A DNA stretch of 64,000 bases from Lasiosphaeris hirsuta (Eukaryota > Ascomycota > Sordariomycetes > Sordariales > Lasiosphaeriaceae): NCBI GenBank assembly GCA_030549175.1, contig JAUKUA010000003.1:5518001-5582000 (forward strand), read 5' to 3'. A program made the position numbers and the translations under genes. The notes beneath the pieces were generated by a model, which made no database searches, was not told where the DNA came from, and worked only from the letters and a program-made list of their open reading frames with translations. Shown here one piece after another: positions 20,274-32,401 of the stretch (the stretch's first letter is position 1; each line of letters begins with the position of its first letter).

Positions 20274-23200
20274 TCAAATGATCCTCCTCTCACCCCTACG
20301 TCTTAGCCTCCGTCCATCGACATAAGCGTCATCGTCAGAATCAGAATCATCACTAGAGCGAATACCCGACCTGCCACCCTCACCCCTCACCCTCTTGATC
20401 ACATCCCCTGACCGCCCCTCCCGCCGCTGGCTGCCCAAGCCCAAGCCCCCAATCAACCCCAGCACGTCCGTCACGAGCCTCGCCGTGCTGCTCACGCCAG
20501 CCCCATCTGTGCCGCCGACATGCCACCTTCCTGCTGCGTAGCTCCCCTCGCGGGGGCCGCGGTACTCAAAGTCACCCTTGCGAGAATGCCACCCCGGTCG
20601 CTGCTCGTCAAGACCTAGGACGCTCTGCAGCAGCGGTTGCCATGGTGGTGGCAGGAACTGCAGCCCAAGGGTCTCGGCGCTCTCTCTTTGCCGCTGCCGT
20701 TGAACATGCCCCGAGCCGTTGAGAGGCTGCCCCCGCTCATCGAAGCGGTCCGGTAGCGCCTCGACGCTACCATCACTCAGATTGCCAAGAACTTGGCTCT
20801 TCTCGCCGGGACGCGGGGGCGGCTTCTTTCCACAGGTTGCGGCATCAGAGTGATCATCGCTGTCCGTGTCGGTCTCGGAACTATCTCCGTGCTGTGTTCT
20901 GCGGTGGCGAACCGCCGCGGCCGACCTAGGAGACAGTGGGCGGAACCCAACTGACCTAGACGGAGCAGATAGGATGGGAGTAGGATATTGTTGAAAGGCG
21001 GAACAGTTTACACCATCTGTACAAAAGTGTCAGCTGTGGCTTTAGATCTAAACAACGTCTACGTCTGACTGGGGATCGCAAAGAAAGGGGCACCTGTGTT
21101 TATGGAATCTACAAAAACAGTTGAGGACCAGACGCACCCTTATTGCGTCCAGTCGGATCGTCGGACTTTGAGCTCGGATGACCAGCACGAGAAGCTTCAC
21201 TCACATCTTCAACACCGAATGGTGATGGCGGGCGTCGAAACTCATCGGTGGGTGTCGGGGGTGGGCGGTAAGGTAGATACTGGTGGTTTACGGGCGGCCC
21301 AGGGGCAGGTGGTCCCGCTGGTGGTGCTACTGGAAATTGGGGGTAGTCTTGCGGGTTGTACGCTTTATAAGGCTGGGCAAGATTGGTGGAGGCCGCGTTG
21401 GGGTGATGAGTGAAGCCATTTGCTGGAGGTGCCGAAGACTCGGGCGCTCTGAAGTAGCCGCCGGAAGCATGATCTGGTGACACACCGTGGCGGCCACCAC
21501 GACCATATTCGTCCGCCATTGAGCTTTCATCCTCGTAACCTTGTTCAGTTAGTTTTTTTTTTTTTTTTTTTTTGAACAAGATGTATGGTCACATAAAAGT
21601 AAAGCTACTCACGTTGGCGGTCCCGATCCCTGTCCCTCCTCCGATCCAAGTCATCATCCCTTTCTCTATCTCTTCGGTTATGTCCACTGCCGCTTCTCTC
21701 CCTTTCCTTCCCTTTTCCCTTGCTATCTAAATATTTACCCCTCTGGCTGCGGTCGCGTCCGGTATCTGTCTCGTCGCCAGTATCCTTCTTCTTTTCCTCT
21801 TTTCTGTCATTCAACTTCTTGATGCCGATCGCTGCTGCGCCTGCCGCCACCGCGCCGGCAGCTATGTCTCTTAGCCTACTCCTGCTCCTGGTCCTAGTCT
21901 CGCTCCTCCGTCTGCCATCTCGCTCGCTGTCGGCTTCGCTGCCGCTTGAATGATCATCCTCCCCCGTCCCCGCCAGCGCCCTTGGTCGGGACCCTGACCT
22001 AGACCTCGAACCACCACCCCTTCTCCGCCGTTGTTTTCTTCCCTCCTCAGTCGCCGACTCGTAGCCGACCTCCGGCTCCGAGATAACGGGTCGGGCCCCG
22101 TACTCAACCATGCCTAATTCAGGATCAGCGGTTGAAGAGTTTACGTCGGAATGGTTGGGTCCGGACCGGCTTATGCTTCTACTTCTGCTGTACCGACGAT
22201 GGTCGTACTTTTCCTCGCCGCTGCTGCTGCTGAGCGAGCGATCACGCCCGGATCCTGAGCGCTTGCGCTCCTTCTTCTCCTTGCGCTTGTCGTATATCTT
22301 CTTACCAGCGGCGGCGGCAAGGCCGGCCGCAGCCAGCTCAGCGCCGGTGCGCAAGCGTGAGCGAGATCGGCTCTGCTTCCGTTCGCGTGACTTGCTCTTA
22401 CTCTTGTCGCGGAAGTGCTTAGCCAACCCAAGAGCGGCGGCGGTGCCAACGGCAGCCTTGGCAATCGATGACCTCCGGCTTCGGCTTCTGACGCTCTTGC
22501 GGCTATGGGACCGACTGCTCTCATCACCACTCGACCGAGCGCGCGAGCGACCGCGATACAACTCCTCTTTCTCGACCTTGTCGGTCTGGAAATACTTGGC
22601 CGCACCGGCAGCCGCGAGCGCCACGGCGGCGATACCGAGTCCAGTTTTGATCCTGTCGTGGGTCCTGGAGCGCGAGCGGTGACGTCCCTCTTGGCGAGGC
22701 CAGTCGTCGTCGCCTTCGTACTTGTCCTCGTAGGCACTCTTGGCGCGCCTCACCACCTCGGTACCAAGGGCACCAAGAGCTGCGCCAGCGAGAACCTTAC
22801 GCCCACGGTTCTCTGCAAATTCACCGTTTCCGTTTCGCCGGGACGCTAGGAGGGCAGCGGCGCCGGCACCAGCCAAGGCACCTTCAGCAAGGTGACGCTT
22901 CTGGTGATGATCCGGGCTGGTGGAGGGGCTTCGCTCAACGCGGGAGTGGTGACGGCTGTGGTGGTGGCGGTGGTGATGATGATGGCCGTCGTCATGGTGA
23001 CGATAATAGAGCTCCTCGTCACGCAGGGAGCGACGCCGGGTAAGGGTGGGTGAAGCAACAACAATGGTGTTATTCACAGGGGCGGGTTCGTAGTACTCGG
23101 TCTCCTTGCGCTCGATCAGGTAATCTGGGCTATGTTCTCGGCGTCTGACCAAGGCCTCCTCGAGGCGCACATCGCGAAGATCGCGCACTTCGTGTCCAAG

Positions 23201-23494
23201 GTCGTCGACCCAGTACTCTCTGACCTCAACCTCACGTTCGCGCTCGCGGCGGGGGGGTGAAATGCTGCGCTCCCGCTCAATGTACCGTGTCCGGGACCGG
23301 GACCTCTCCCGCTCCGGGACATAGACGAGTTCACGTTCACGTACTTCCTCAAAGTCGTCCCTGAGGATGCCGCGGTCGCGAGTTGGGGAAACAACCTTGT
23401 AACGGCGCACCGTTCTGTATCCGTCAGACGACGAAACCTCAGACATGTCGCGAGTGGTGTAGGCCCGGGTGGACTCGCGGTACAGTTCGGGCAT
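20274..23494 (-). CDS. Large DUF3824-type protein, Arg/Ser-rich, unknown function
   Basis: Exons 23494-21613, 21539-21138 and 21016-20274 keep frame and give about 1008 residues. The N-terminus (SSSDGYRTVRRYKVV, then many RDRD/RERE/RSRSR runs) and the block EEALVRRREHSPDYLIERKETEYYEP resemble fungal proteins carrying DUF3824. Several Ala/Gly helices alternate with basic linkers (LAEGALAGAGAAALLASRR, GLGIAAVALAAAGAAKYFQ, AAVGTAAALGLAKHFRDK, AAAGLAAAAGKKIYDK, IAAGAVAAGAAAIGIKKLNDR). These could be short amphipathic or membrane-touching segments. The middle exon is Pro-rich (PPAGPPAPGPPVNHQYLPYRPPPTPTDEF is its main run, shown here only in part by PPTPTDEFRRPPSPF). The C-terminal exon ends in a charged tail. 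Start: 23494 is the first in-frame ATG I can confirm; the ATG at 23446 (MSEVSSSDGYRTV) is an equally good choice. Confidence 0.72.
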
Positions 23495-26400
23495 CGTCTT
23501 AGCGAGATCCTTCAGGACGCACGCAACCCAAGGGTCGCAGGGGGAGGAGCAGCTCTCGATATGTCGGTTCAAGTTTCGATTGTGTATGCGATGATCACTT
23601 GCAAATATGGTAGAATGTGGGGTATCACTTGCGAGGCGTTGAAAAAAAAAAAACCAAAAAGAGTCAGCACCGTCGGGGGGTGAGGTTTCTAGTAGTCAGG
23701 TTGGAGGAAGGTGGGCAGAAGTGGGCTGTGGAGGATGGGCACCTAGTAGTATAAGAAGGGTGGTGGTGTAAGGGGAGAGGAAGGTATCCATGCAGCATGG
23801 AACATGGAAGGAATACGGCAGGGGAGGGGGCTGGGAATCGGGATTACATGAGGGTCTAGGACCTGAGAAGCTGTATTTTGCCAGCGGAAACCAACTGGGG
23901 CGGAGCTGAGGCAGGTACGTACCCCCCTTGGTTTTCCATGAGGCCTGCTTGGGCCCTCCTTGAAGTTGCTCGAGGTTTTGGGCTCTCTAAACTCTCTTTT
24001 TTCCGTATTAACGAGATCTATAGGTCCCACACTAGCGTCTCGATGGTACCACAGGTCACAGACAATCTTCTATTGCTAATGCCACAAATTTCTGCGTCCA
24101 GCACGGGCTATGTCTGAGACTCGAGAGGGAAAGACCGGGTGGCCGCGAGTACTAGCCGCGCGGGGGGATTTCAGACATGGGAAGGCGCCGTCAGCCAGAT
24201 ATGAAGGTGTTAACCGCTGTTGCACCCTTGGTGAGCGGTTCTTCTCTCATGCATGAACTCGACGGAGCAGGCACCCGCGGACTGCTCGATGCTATCACGT
24301 TCAGCACCAACGGAGTGTTTGCAGGATATATTATATTTGGCCACTCTCTGGACAACTCTCTGTACACTCTTGGGACGCTTCGCAGGTAGAAACCGCAAAC
24401 GCCACTAACACAGCATGGTGGGACAGCGGGACCCCGCGAGCTCCCGTCACTGCAGCCTGGTGACCACATTTCCGGTGGGCGACACTCCCTCCGCTCATGA
24501 TGTATGATGTGAGCGTGCCGTGTTGATGGTGCCTCGACAAGAACTTTGACAGGCTGCGCGCCCCGTCATGCCTCTACTCTGACTGAGGCAGCTGATTTGA
24601 CCCCTCCCACTCCCCCGCTTCGGCCTGTTCACTCACCCCGCTACGTTACTGGCCACGACTTGGAACGGATGGCATAGGCCAGCCGAGCTCGCGCTTTCTT
24701 ATTCCTCGCTCCCCAACAAGGAGAATATCATGACGGAATCCTCGGTCGGCAGGGCCATGCATTGGCGCCCATTCGGCAGTCGACTGCAGGAGGCCTAACA
24801 CCTAGGAGTAAGAGAAAATGGCCGGAATGCAAAATGTCTTGCAGTGACGACGGCGCCAAGGCCCACTCGGTCGCTTCGCGCGTCTTGACCATTTCGTCAT
24901 CGCTACCCCTCCGCTCCGCTAGCCTGCAGTGAGCGCTAACAGCGGCGCAGAAAGCCTGTTCCCAGCAGAGAAAACGGCGTGCCAAGGATCTCCCACGCGT
25001 CTGGAAGCTTCCACTTTCTGCCTTTTCTTCTTAAAATCTCACTTCTTGTCGCCATTTCTCAGCTAACTCCGTCGATATTTCCTAACGGCCTGGCCTAGGG
25101 GATCATTTCCCAGAAAATTCTCCGCGGGCCTTGATATTGGACCGTCGCTTCGACGGCCTCCCCTGCCACCATCCTGCCGTCTCTCCGGAATGCCCGTCTC
25201 AGAACCCAGCAGGTCTAGCGGCCGCTCTACACTAGTGTCGTGGCTCAGTAGTAACCTACTCGAGGCTCAGCCTCAACCACGCTCCGCACCAATCACAGCA
25301 ACGGAGATCGTAGTCACGGCGCCACAGCGCTCAGGCAGCCCACTCAGGCAGAACGGGCCCGTGGCACGGTGAAGAAGGCTGCCGATTGGAGTTCTCCCCG
25401 ACTTGCGGTGAGGATAACAAAGGGTTGGGCATCTGTGCCTCCCCATCCGTGAAAGGTGCGGAGGAGACATCCCAAACGCCCCGCGCCACGCCCGGAGGTA
25501 ACTCAGATCTCATCCTCGGCGGGGATTGGGCAGCTTCGAGATCGCCGCCTGGGACGTCCCGGAGATGGGGACGAGGCTCTCTCAACCTTCCTGTGAGTCA
25601 GTGTGGGATGATAGAGACTATTGATCTTGGCGGCCCATAGCACCTCTGCCCGTATTACCTTTGAGAAAGCACACGAATGCAAAACTCTTGATTATTGGAC
25701 GTTTCTTTGGGAGACATGTCATATGATATATCCCATGCTGGGGCTATATCGCAAGTCATAAGAACTGCTAAAGTAGCTACCCGTTGGGCATGTTTGGCTC
25801 GCGTAACTAGTTTCGCAAGAAGATCCGGCAGTGGAGTGACAAGGCTGGCGCCAACCTCAAGAACGGGCTCATCGGTTATGGGCGTCCACCCGTTCCCCAT
25901 ACCCAAATGAATGAACTGAGCCCTACAGTTACCAAACTATCTCATGTCCTTCACATCGTCCATACAGCCTCGCCATGACTACCTCTCCTCATGCGACTTA
26001 GCCACACCGAATGGCTCACCTTTCCATTCATCCAGAGCCAAAGCTGATTTCCAACCTACGACAACGACTCCATGTAAATAATCGGGCATTCGGTGAGGAT
26101 AGAGTTCTGTCCCCCCACGTCGTCTCCCGTGGTTACGACATGTGGTTGCCTGTGCTTCCGCTGCTGCCGACACCCGCCACCGTGAGGCGATCCATGCCGG
26201 CATCGCGATGTTACACAGCCCATGTCGACACTACATGTGCCACAACGCGGCGAACCTTGTTCGAGATACGTACTTAATATCCGGGTTGCCTTTCTAAGGG
26301 TGCTGGGGAGCCGCATTGAACATGGGGGGCGGGGTTTTGATACCTGGGGTGATGCGTTACTGTCTAACATGCGCTTGTTGGAATGGCTCTGACGATGGCT

Positions 26401-26908
26401 CTTGTGGTGGAAAAAGGTGACTATGCCAACCCAACAGACACTAGACAAACATCCAGCTCAAACAACGCCATGGATACCGTGCACGGGACACACTGCCCTC
26501 GTCGTCTCGCTACTTCTCTCAATATGGCTACAGTAACAGTAGACCAAAGGTCATAGACACTACTATCTCCCCATTCTCCCCCCACATTAACAGCTGAAAG
26601 AACATGATTTTCCACCGGAAAATGATCAGACCGTCCAGGCTTTCGTGTTCATAAGCCACCACGCTTGCTCTTTCCTGCATATGGTATTCCCATTTCCGTG
26701 TCGTCGCCGCTTCAATAGACCGACACCCTTTCCTCCATCGAGTCATGACACCTGTACACACCTTCTCTCTATCCATCACAAAGGAAAACAAAGGGGGAAA
26801 CTGTCGAGTGTAAATTAAGCATATTCAGCGGCTCGTGGGGAATCCTGGCATCCCAAAACGCCGAACAATATTTCCTCATTTCCGTAAACCAACAACTGGT
26901 TTTGCTCC
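23495..26908. other. Gene-poor stretch of 3.4 kb
   Basis: No gene is supported between the start of the DUF3824 gene and the stop of the VAP gene, both on the minus strand. Base composition is close to that of the flanks and not AT-rich, so a RIP-mutated transposon is not evident. All open frames are short (under 135 codons), overlap on both strands and lack domains. The first part is the DUF3824 promoter. A non-coding RNA or a fast-evolving gene cannot be excluded. Confidence 0.5.
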
Positions 26909-28140
26909 TTAAAAGAAGAAATACGCCAGCAGGAAGCTAATCAGGCAGAGTATTGCCACAATCTGGACTGGGACACCCTCCGTGCCTTGTCTCCCGGCTT
27001 GTGCGAGTGCGTGTCCGGCGGTGGTAATCTTTTCTTCAACTACCGCAGTCGTGGGCTTCCGCTGTTTCAGGCCGCTTTCCGCCTGTTCCTTGAGCAACGC
27101 AATTTGCGCCTCAGCCTTGGCGAGGCTTTCCTTTAGGTCCTGGGTTGTATCGACAACCGCTGCTTTCGCCGCTGCCACACCGGCCACCGGAGCTGATGAT
27201 GGGGCGGTCTCGGGCTCTTGGCTCGGCTCCGGCTGCCGTTCCTCAGATTTGACGACCGGGGCGCTGGTAATAGTTGAGTCCTCCTGAGGAGAGGAGTACG
27301 CTGGGGGGGCGGAGGTTTCGGGTGTTGCCTCGACCTGTAAATGTCCGTTTAGCCTTGCTTCTCCTTGTGGGCGCCTGGTGTACGAACCCCATTTGTAAAT
27401 GCCTGGCGGCTCGGCGTTGTTACGGCGCCGAGGTGATCCTCTCCGGTAGGAGGGAGCCAGGTCACGCGGATCTTCTTTTCAATAATCGCTGACCTCTCGA
27501 CCGAATCCCACTTCACAGCTGTCAGTATTTTGTGCGCATGTAATCTCGAGAACAGGGAACCTACGATCTGGGCGACGTTTGTAAACTCTTTGTCGCCAGT
27601 GATGATGGCAGACTGGACGAGGAACTTGTCACGGCACCGGGCATCGGCAGGGGGCTCGGTCTTCATGGCCTGGAGAAGTACTGTAAACATTAGCGAGGCG
27701 TTGGGGGGGAAGGGGCAAGGGCCAAATCTTACCCGATACTGAGACCTCATGTCCAGGTTCGATGCGGCCCGAATTCGGGCGAACACAGTATCTAGGGGAT
27801 GTTAGTCGCTGGAGTCGGGAAACATGTCGGGGAAAGCGGGTTCGGGGCGGAACAGCCCCCTTGGGGAAAGGGATCGGGGAGCGTACTGTTTCGGCGCGGT
27901 AGTTTTGACCTGTACTTGTTAGCCAAATTCGACTTCTGCGCACAGAGGCTACTAAGGGGTTTGGTAAAGCCTACCTTGAACGCGAGAGGAGAGGTATTGG
28001 GGTTTTTGATTTTGAGCTGCTGCGCAACCTCGACGGTGAAGGGCCCTAATCAGTCAGCCAAGTTTGGGTCGAACATACACCGGATGCGGGCAGAACATAC
28101 TGCGGAATCCGAGCTCCAAGGGGTCGATCTCGACGGACAT
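26909..28140 (-). CDS. scs2: VAMP-associated protein (VAP/Scs2), ER membrane-contact tether
   Basis: Six exons: 28140-28101, 28045-27975, 27909-27887, 27791-27733, 27680-27388 and 27334-26909, giving 303 residues. The N-terminal MSP domain starts MSVEIDPLELGFRRPFTVEV and continues [50 protein letters not shown]. It is the domain that binds FFAT-motif proteins. A disordered Pro/Ser/Thr linker, a coiled coil (LKESLAKAEAQIALLKEQAES) and a C-terminal tail anchor (VPVQIVAILCLISFLLAYFFF) follow. In yeast Scs2 links the ER to the plasma membrane and to lipid-transfer proteins and regulates phospholipid synthesis. Exon 3 is only 23 nt. The donor after exon 5 is GTTCGT; a GTAACA site 30 nt upstream would also keep frame. 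Confidence 0.9.
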
Positions 28141-29412
28141 GATGGCGGTTGTGGTCGGTTCGTGGATGAGGAGTAGAAAATCAAGTCGTGACAGAAACGC
28201 GATTTGCGACTGCAAGGGATGACAAGTGGTCGGCTGTGTTTGCAAAATGGTGGGCGCAGAAACAAAGGAAAGAAGTTCAGAGCAATAAAAGCCTAAGTAA
28301 GGACGCAGTCGGTCGACAAAGTACGATATTCTTTTCTCTCTCTCAGGCACAAACGAAGTGCTGGCGGTCAGTGTGGCTTGTTGGACGTGGATGGGCTTCG
28401 ACAATTGACAGTTGGTGAGACGGCTGTCGGAGATGTGTAGGTTGGTTACGGCATTTCCAGCACAGTGACGGCAAAGCTGGCCAAGTTTCAACCACTGGCT
28501 CTCCAGACGACCCAGGTCCGTGGGTCCGTGCTGATCCGCCCCAGCGAGCGCAGCTTCCCGTGAGGAGACCCCCAGCGGAGATCAACCACCTATAGGCAAC
28601 CCATCTCGCCCTGATTTGATTGTTAGCGTCCGTAGGCCGACAGGCAGGGATATAATAGTTTGCACCTTTTTATTTACAATGATGGTATTGATACGGAAAG
28701 CAGAAGCCATCAGCTAATAGTATTCCCCCCCCCCTCCCTAAAAGAAAAAAAAAAGGAAGAAAAAAAGCCAGTATATCTTAATTTTCTTCCTTGTGTTCTC
28801 AATCAACAAGAAGCAATACCTCTGTTGTGAAAGGCTCCATCGACAAGCTACGGTCTAACAATCAAAAGCAACCCTGAATCGCACATGCAGACGGCGCGCC
28901 GGATGAACGTTACTGCCGAATTAGGACAGCTAGCCAATTACCGCGTCTGCGGGGCCTGTTTGGCAGATGACGTGCCCCTCGTCGCTGGCTACAGGGCGTT
29001 CCCAATTGTCGAGACACTTCATCGGGCACGCATCAACTTGCTTAGGAGGCGAGGTTGTAAACCCCCGTCACTTCTTTAGGCTTGGCCAACTCAGTGGGCC
29101 ATATTGTATTACAAGATCGCTTGCCTTGGGCATCCTTCAGCATCCTTGAGCTGCGTGGCAGAAGGTTTCTGGTGCCTGCCTTAAACAGACTTTGTTAAAT
29201 CACCGGCGCGCCACCTACTTGTTCTCTTCTCACTGGCGTCCTTCTCCAATAATAAATTCCAAACCCGAACAACACGCCAGCACTTCAACGCCATTTGACT
29301 TCCGCCGCCTTACCCCACATGCTCCCCTTCCCACTTTTTATTACCTTACACTGCAATCTGCAGAAGCCTACCGACCTGACCACCAATACCAAATCCCATC
29401 TCTGCCGCCAGG
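28141..29412. promoter_or_regulatory. Divergent promoter region of scs2 and the UBX gene
   Basis: The 1272 bp hold both promoters. Homopolymer tracts lie at about 28727-28767: a C10 run, then A-rich GA-containing sequence. No coding or RNA feature is supported. Confidence 0.5.
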
Positions 29413-30581
29413 ATGGGGCAATCAGATCTCGAGGTTCTGCTCGAGATGGGCTTTGAGAGTGCACGTGCCGAGCTCGCAGTCAAGAAGACTGGAGGCTGTA
29501 AGTCCCCCGTTGGCGGCTCGCTGTGTACATCCGCTGCGGGCAGAACTCTTTTGTGTGCTGCAGCTGATATTGTTTTTAGTGCAGGGTGCCCTGAACTGGC
29601 TCGAGGAGAACCAGGATACGCCTCTTGAGGAGCTTCAGGCTGCATCTGTCGGTGCGACAGCCGGTGGAGATCCAGAAGGGGCAGCTCCTTCTATTTCGTC
29701 TATCCAAGAGGGCGAAAATGCCAAATCACTCACCTGCAACGAGTGCGGCAAGAAATTCCGCAACCATGACCAGGCTTCCTTCCACGCCTCTAAAACGTGA
29801 GTGTTGACGACCTATGTCATGATACTCGAGAGGAGAAGTACTAGTTCTGACTATTATCGCAGTGACCACACCGACTTCTCAGAGTCTACCGATGAAATTG
29901 CACCGTTGACTGAGGAGGAGAAGAAGGCCAGACTCGAAGAGCTTCGTGTGAAGCTTCTTGAAAAGCGGCAACTTCAGGCACTCCAGGCAAAGGAAGAGGC
30001 GAAGCAGAATGAGGTGCGTCTTGAATCGTGCGGTGTACCTAAAGGCTCAAGTCCTTTCAATGCTCACATGCTTTTAGAAAATTCGGATGAAGTCCACCAA
30101 GGAGGTCCAAGACATCAAGGAGGACCTTGCGCGAAAAGAGCAGATCAAGGAAGCTGCCAAGAAACGCCAGGAGAAGCAAGATGATCTTGAGGCCAAGCGG
30201 AAGATCAAGGCCAGAATTGAGGCCGACAAGGCCGAGCGCAAGCGCAAGGAAGAGGAAGCCAAGGCTGCGAGGGAAGGCAGGGCAGTGCAGGCACCAGCCG
30301 TAGTTGCTCCGGCGCCTTCAGCATCTCGACCTGCGGCCACGCACAACGAGGCCCGTCTCAGACTGCAGACTCCAACCGGGAACATCTTGAAGACGTACCC
30401 CGCCGACACGACCCTTTTCGAAGTTGCGCAGCAGCTTGAGACGGAAACGGGCAAGAGTGTGGTTAGCTTCACGATGACGTTTCCGAGAAAGATATTTGAA
30501 AGCGGAATCGATTTTGGAAAGACTTTGAAGGAGGCTGGACTAGTTCCCAGCGCTGCGGTCGTTGTCAAACTGGCTGCCTGA
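29413..30581 (+). CDS. UBA-UBX protein with C2H2-like zinc finger (UBXN1/SAKS1 type)
   Basis: Exons 29413-29497, 29580-29796, 29863-30013 and 30078-30581 give 318 residues. The N-terminal UBA domain has the MGF loop (LLEMGFESARAELAVKKTGG then ALNWLEENQD). A C2H2-like finger follows (CNECGKKFRNHDQASFH). A long charged coiled coil with KRQEKQDDLEAKRKIKAR comes next, and the last about 80 residues are a UBX domain (EARLRLQTPTGN, KTYPADTTLFEVAQQL, FTMTFPRKIF, LVPSAAVVVKL). UBX domains bind the AAA ATPase p97/Cdc48 and UBA domains bind ubiquitin, so the protein is a candidate Cdc48 adaptor in ubiquitin-dependent protein turnover. The UBX loop that normally carries FPR is present as FPRK. Cytosolic/nuclear; no targeting signal. 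Confidence 0.9.
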
Positions 30582-31501
30582 GGAAGGGAAAAGGATTAGG
30601 GAAGGACATCAAAAATGATTAATCAACTGAGATGCCCCTCGACGACTCGTTAATGATATCAAGCTTCAGCGTAATTTTGTATCACGAAGCTAGCAGCTGC
30701 TTACGGCTGACCTGTCTAACCCAGTTTGCTCTCTCGGTGCCACGTCTGAGATATCGGGTATCGGAATCCAGCAGACGAGTCCGGAGGGGGGCCGGCTTGG
30801 CTCCAGTGGAGTGTCAGACAGACCTGCCAAGAGCCGGTGTCGTTGACCCCTCACGCCAATACTGCGTATACAGAGAGCCGTAAAGGAGTTTGGGGACATC
30901 TCGCCCAACGCCTTTTACTCCTCAGCTTACCAACGGAGCAAAGCCCGAGAATTTTGCGCAACTCGGTCAGCCCGGACAGAAGCTTTCGCTCCCATCTTGA
31001 CGGGTCATACGCCCCATGCAGTGATTCTCGGTTCAGCTCACGAGACCTGTTAGAGTATACTTTGCTAGGCAGGTCATACTGCGTCTAATACTGTATGATG
31101 CCCAGTGCCCGTAAACAGCCCCACATGTCCAGTGCCATCTATTTCCCCGGCAGTTCATTGGGGGAGTGGAGGTTTCCGTAGTTTCCAACCTGCCGTCGTC
31201 AATTGTCAACACACGCACATCGACATAACCCGCCCGTCCTTTTCGCCCGCCCGTCCGCCCGCCCACTAATACTTTCCTCTGGCCAGCGTGCCCAACCGCT
31301 CACTAATCGGCGATACTAAAACAACCGTCACACACACACACCGTGACACACACACACACCTGCTCCAGGCGCCCGCCCCAAGTTCCATAGCCCCAAAGTC
31401 CGGTCTGCACCGAACAAGTCTACCGAGATCCATACCGTCCCCCCCACCCCTTTCCGGTCCCGGCTATAATATATATCTTCTCCCCTATCGCACCTCTTCC
31501 C
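30582..31501. promoter_or_regulatory. Tandem intergenic region with CA microsatellite
   Basis: The 920 bp separate two plus-strand genes. Two CA-dinucleotide tracts lie at 31329-31361, separated by GTGA. The TATA-like ATAATATATAT at about 31466-31476 is 25-35 bp upstream of the next gene's first ATG. No gene is supported. Confidence 0.5.
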
Positions 31502-32401
31502 ATGGCTTCTTGGCTGCGCATTGCAAACCACAGTACCACCGCCGCACCAGTTTTCGGTTCATCAGTCGTCAGAGCAGCAACTCGCCCACTTAATTGTAAC
31601 GCATTTGTCCCAACCGCACCACTCCCAACCAACTCCTTTGCAAGACTGAGAACCATGGCGACCGAGTCGACCCCCCGCAAGTACGAGTTCCTGGTTGTCA
31701 TTCCCGACTTCCCTGGCGTACTGCAGAAGAGGATAGAGGCGAGGAAGTGAGTTTGTTCGTTTGTTTTTTTTTTCTCTCGCCACGCGCTGGAAATGATAGG
31801 TATCGAGGCCGTGTCTGTCTGTCTGTGTCTGTCTGTCTGTGTGTGGTGTGTCTGGAGTGTTTGGGGGGGGGGGGGGGGCGTGCATATCGTGAGAATAAGG
31901 TATGAAATGTGAGCTGCTTGCTAATCGCCCCTATCTCTCAAGCGCACATTTGAGCGGCCTGAAGCCTGCTGTTGAGTCGGGGCTCTATCAGATGGGAGGT
32001 GAGTGTCAATTCCAGAATGCCCAATGTGCTTTGTTTTTTCCGGTGCAGTCCGGACAGCTGTGCCAAGAATGATAGAACATAGGAGTATTCCTATTTTGAA
32101 CAAAACATGAAAGGAATGCTAAACTCGTTTAGGCGCCATCCTTGAAGATGTCCCCGTGGATGATAGCCCGTCCAGTCTCAAGATGACTGGCAGCACCGTT
32201 GTCATCACGGCCGAGAGCAAAGAGGAGATCCTCAAAACTCTCCGGAACGACATCTACGCCAAGTCGGGCGTGTGGGATGTTGACAATGTAGGTTTTCAGT
32301 CGGCGCAGAAGCTCGCTACATACATACATATGCTCATACTTCCCCTCCAGGCTCAGATTTGGCCCCTCAAGTGCGCTTTCAGAATCCCAATCAAGGGATA
32401 A
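31502..32401 (+). CDS. YciI-like domain protein, probably mitochondrial
   Basis: Exons 31502-31746, 31943-31998, 32133-32287 and 32351-32401 give 168 residues. After the N-terminal 51 residues the sequence is a YCII-related domain: YEFLVVIPDFPGVLQKRIEAR, then AHLSGLKPAVESGLYQMGG, then a middle strand with GSTVVITAESKEEILKTLRND and a C-terminal WDVDNAQIWPLKCAFRI. YciI-like proteins are small ferredoxin-fold proteins whose enzymatic role in eukaryotes is unsettled. The first 51 residues are rich in Ala, Ser, Thr and Arg and lack acids, like a mitochondrial presequence. A second ATG at 31655, in a good context (AACCATGGCG), would give a cytosolic form of 117 residues. Intron 1 carries a CTGT/GTGT microsatellite and a G16 run. 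Confidence 0.83.
31801..31880. repeat. TCTG microsatellite and G16 homopolymer inside an intron
   Basis: Inside intron 1 of the YciI-like gene, units of GTCT/GTGT recur at about 31814-31855, followed by 16 consecutive G at 31863-31878. Simple-sequence tract, likely length-variable between strains. Confidence 0.8.

Noticed and set aside
29192..29800. 202-codon frame starting upstream of the UBX gene
   Set aside because: It reads through the 5' UTR and intron 1 in phase with exon 2. The conserved UBA start MGQSDLEVLLEMGF at 29413, with a GTAAGT donor, is clearly the real start.
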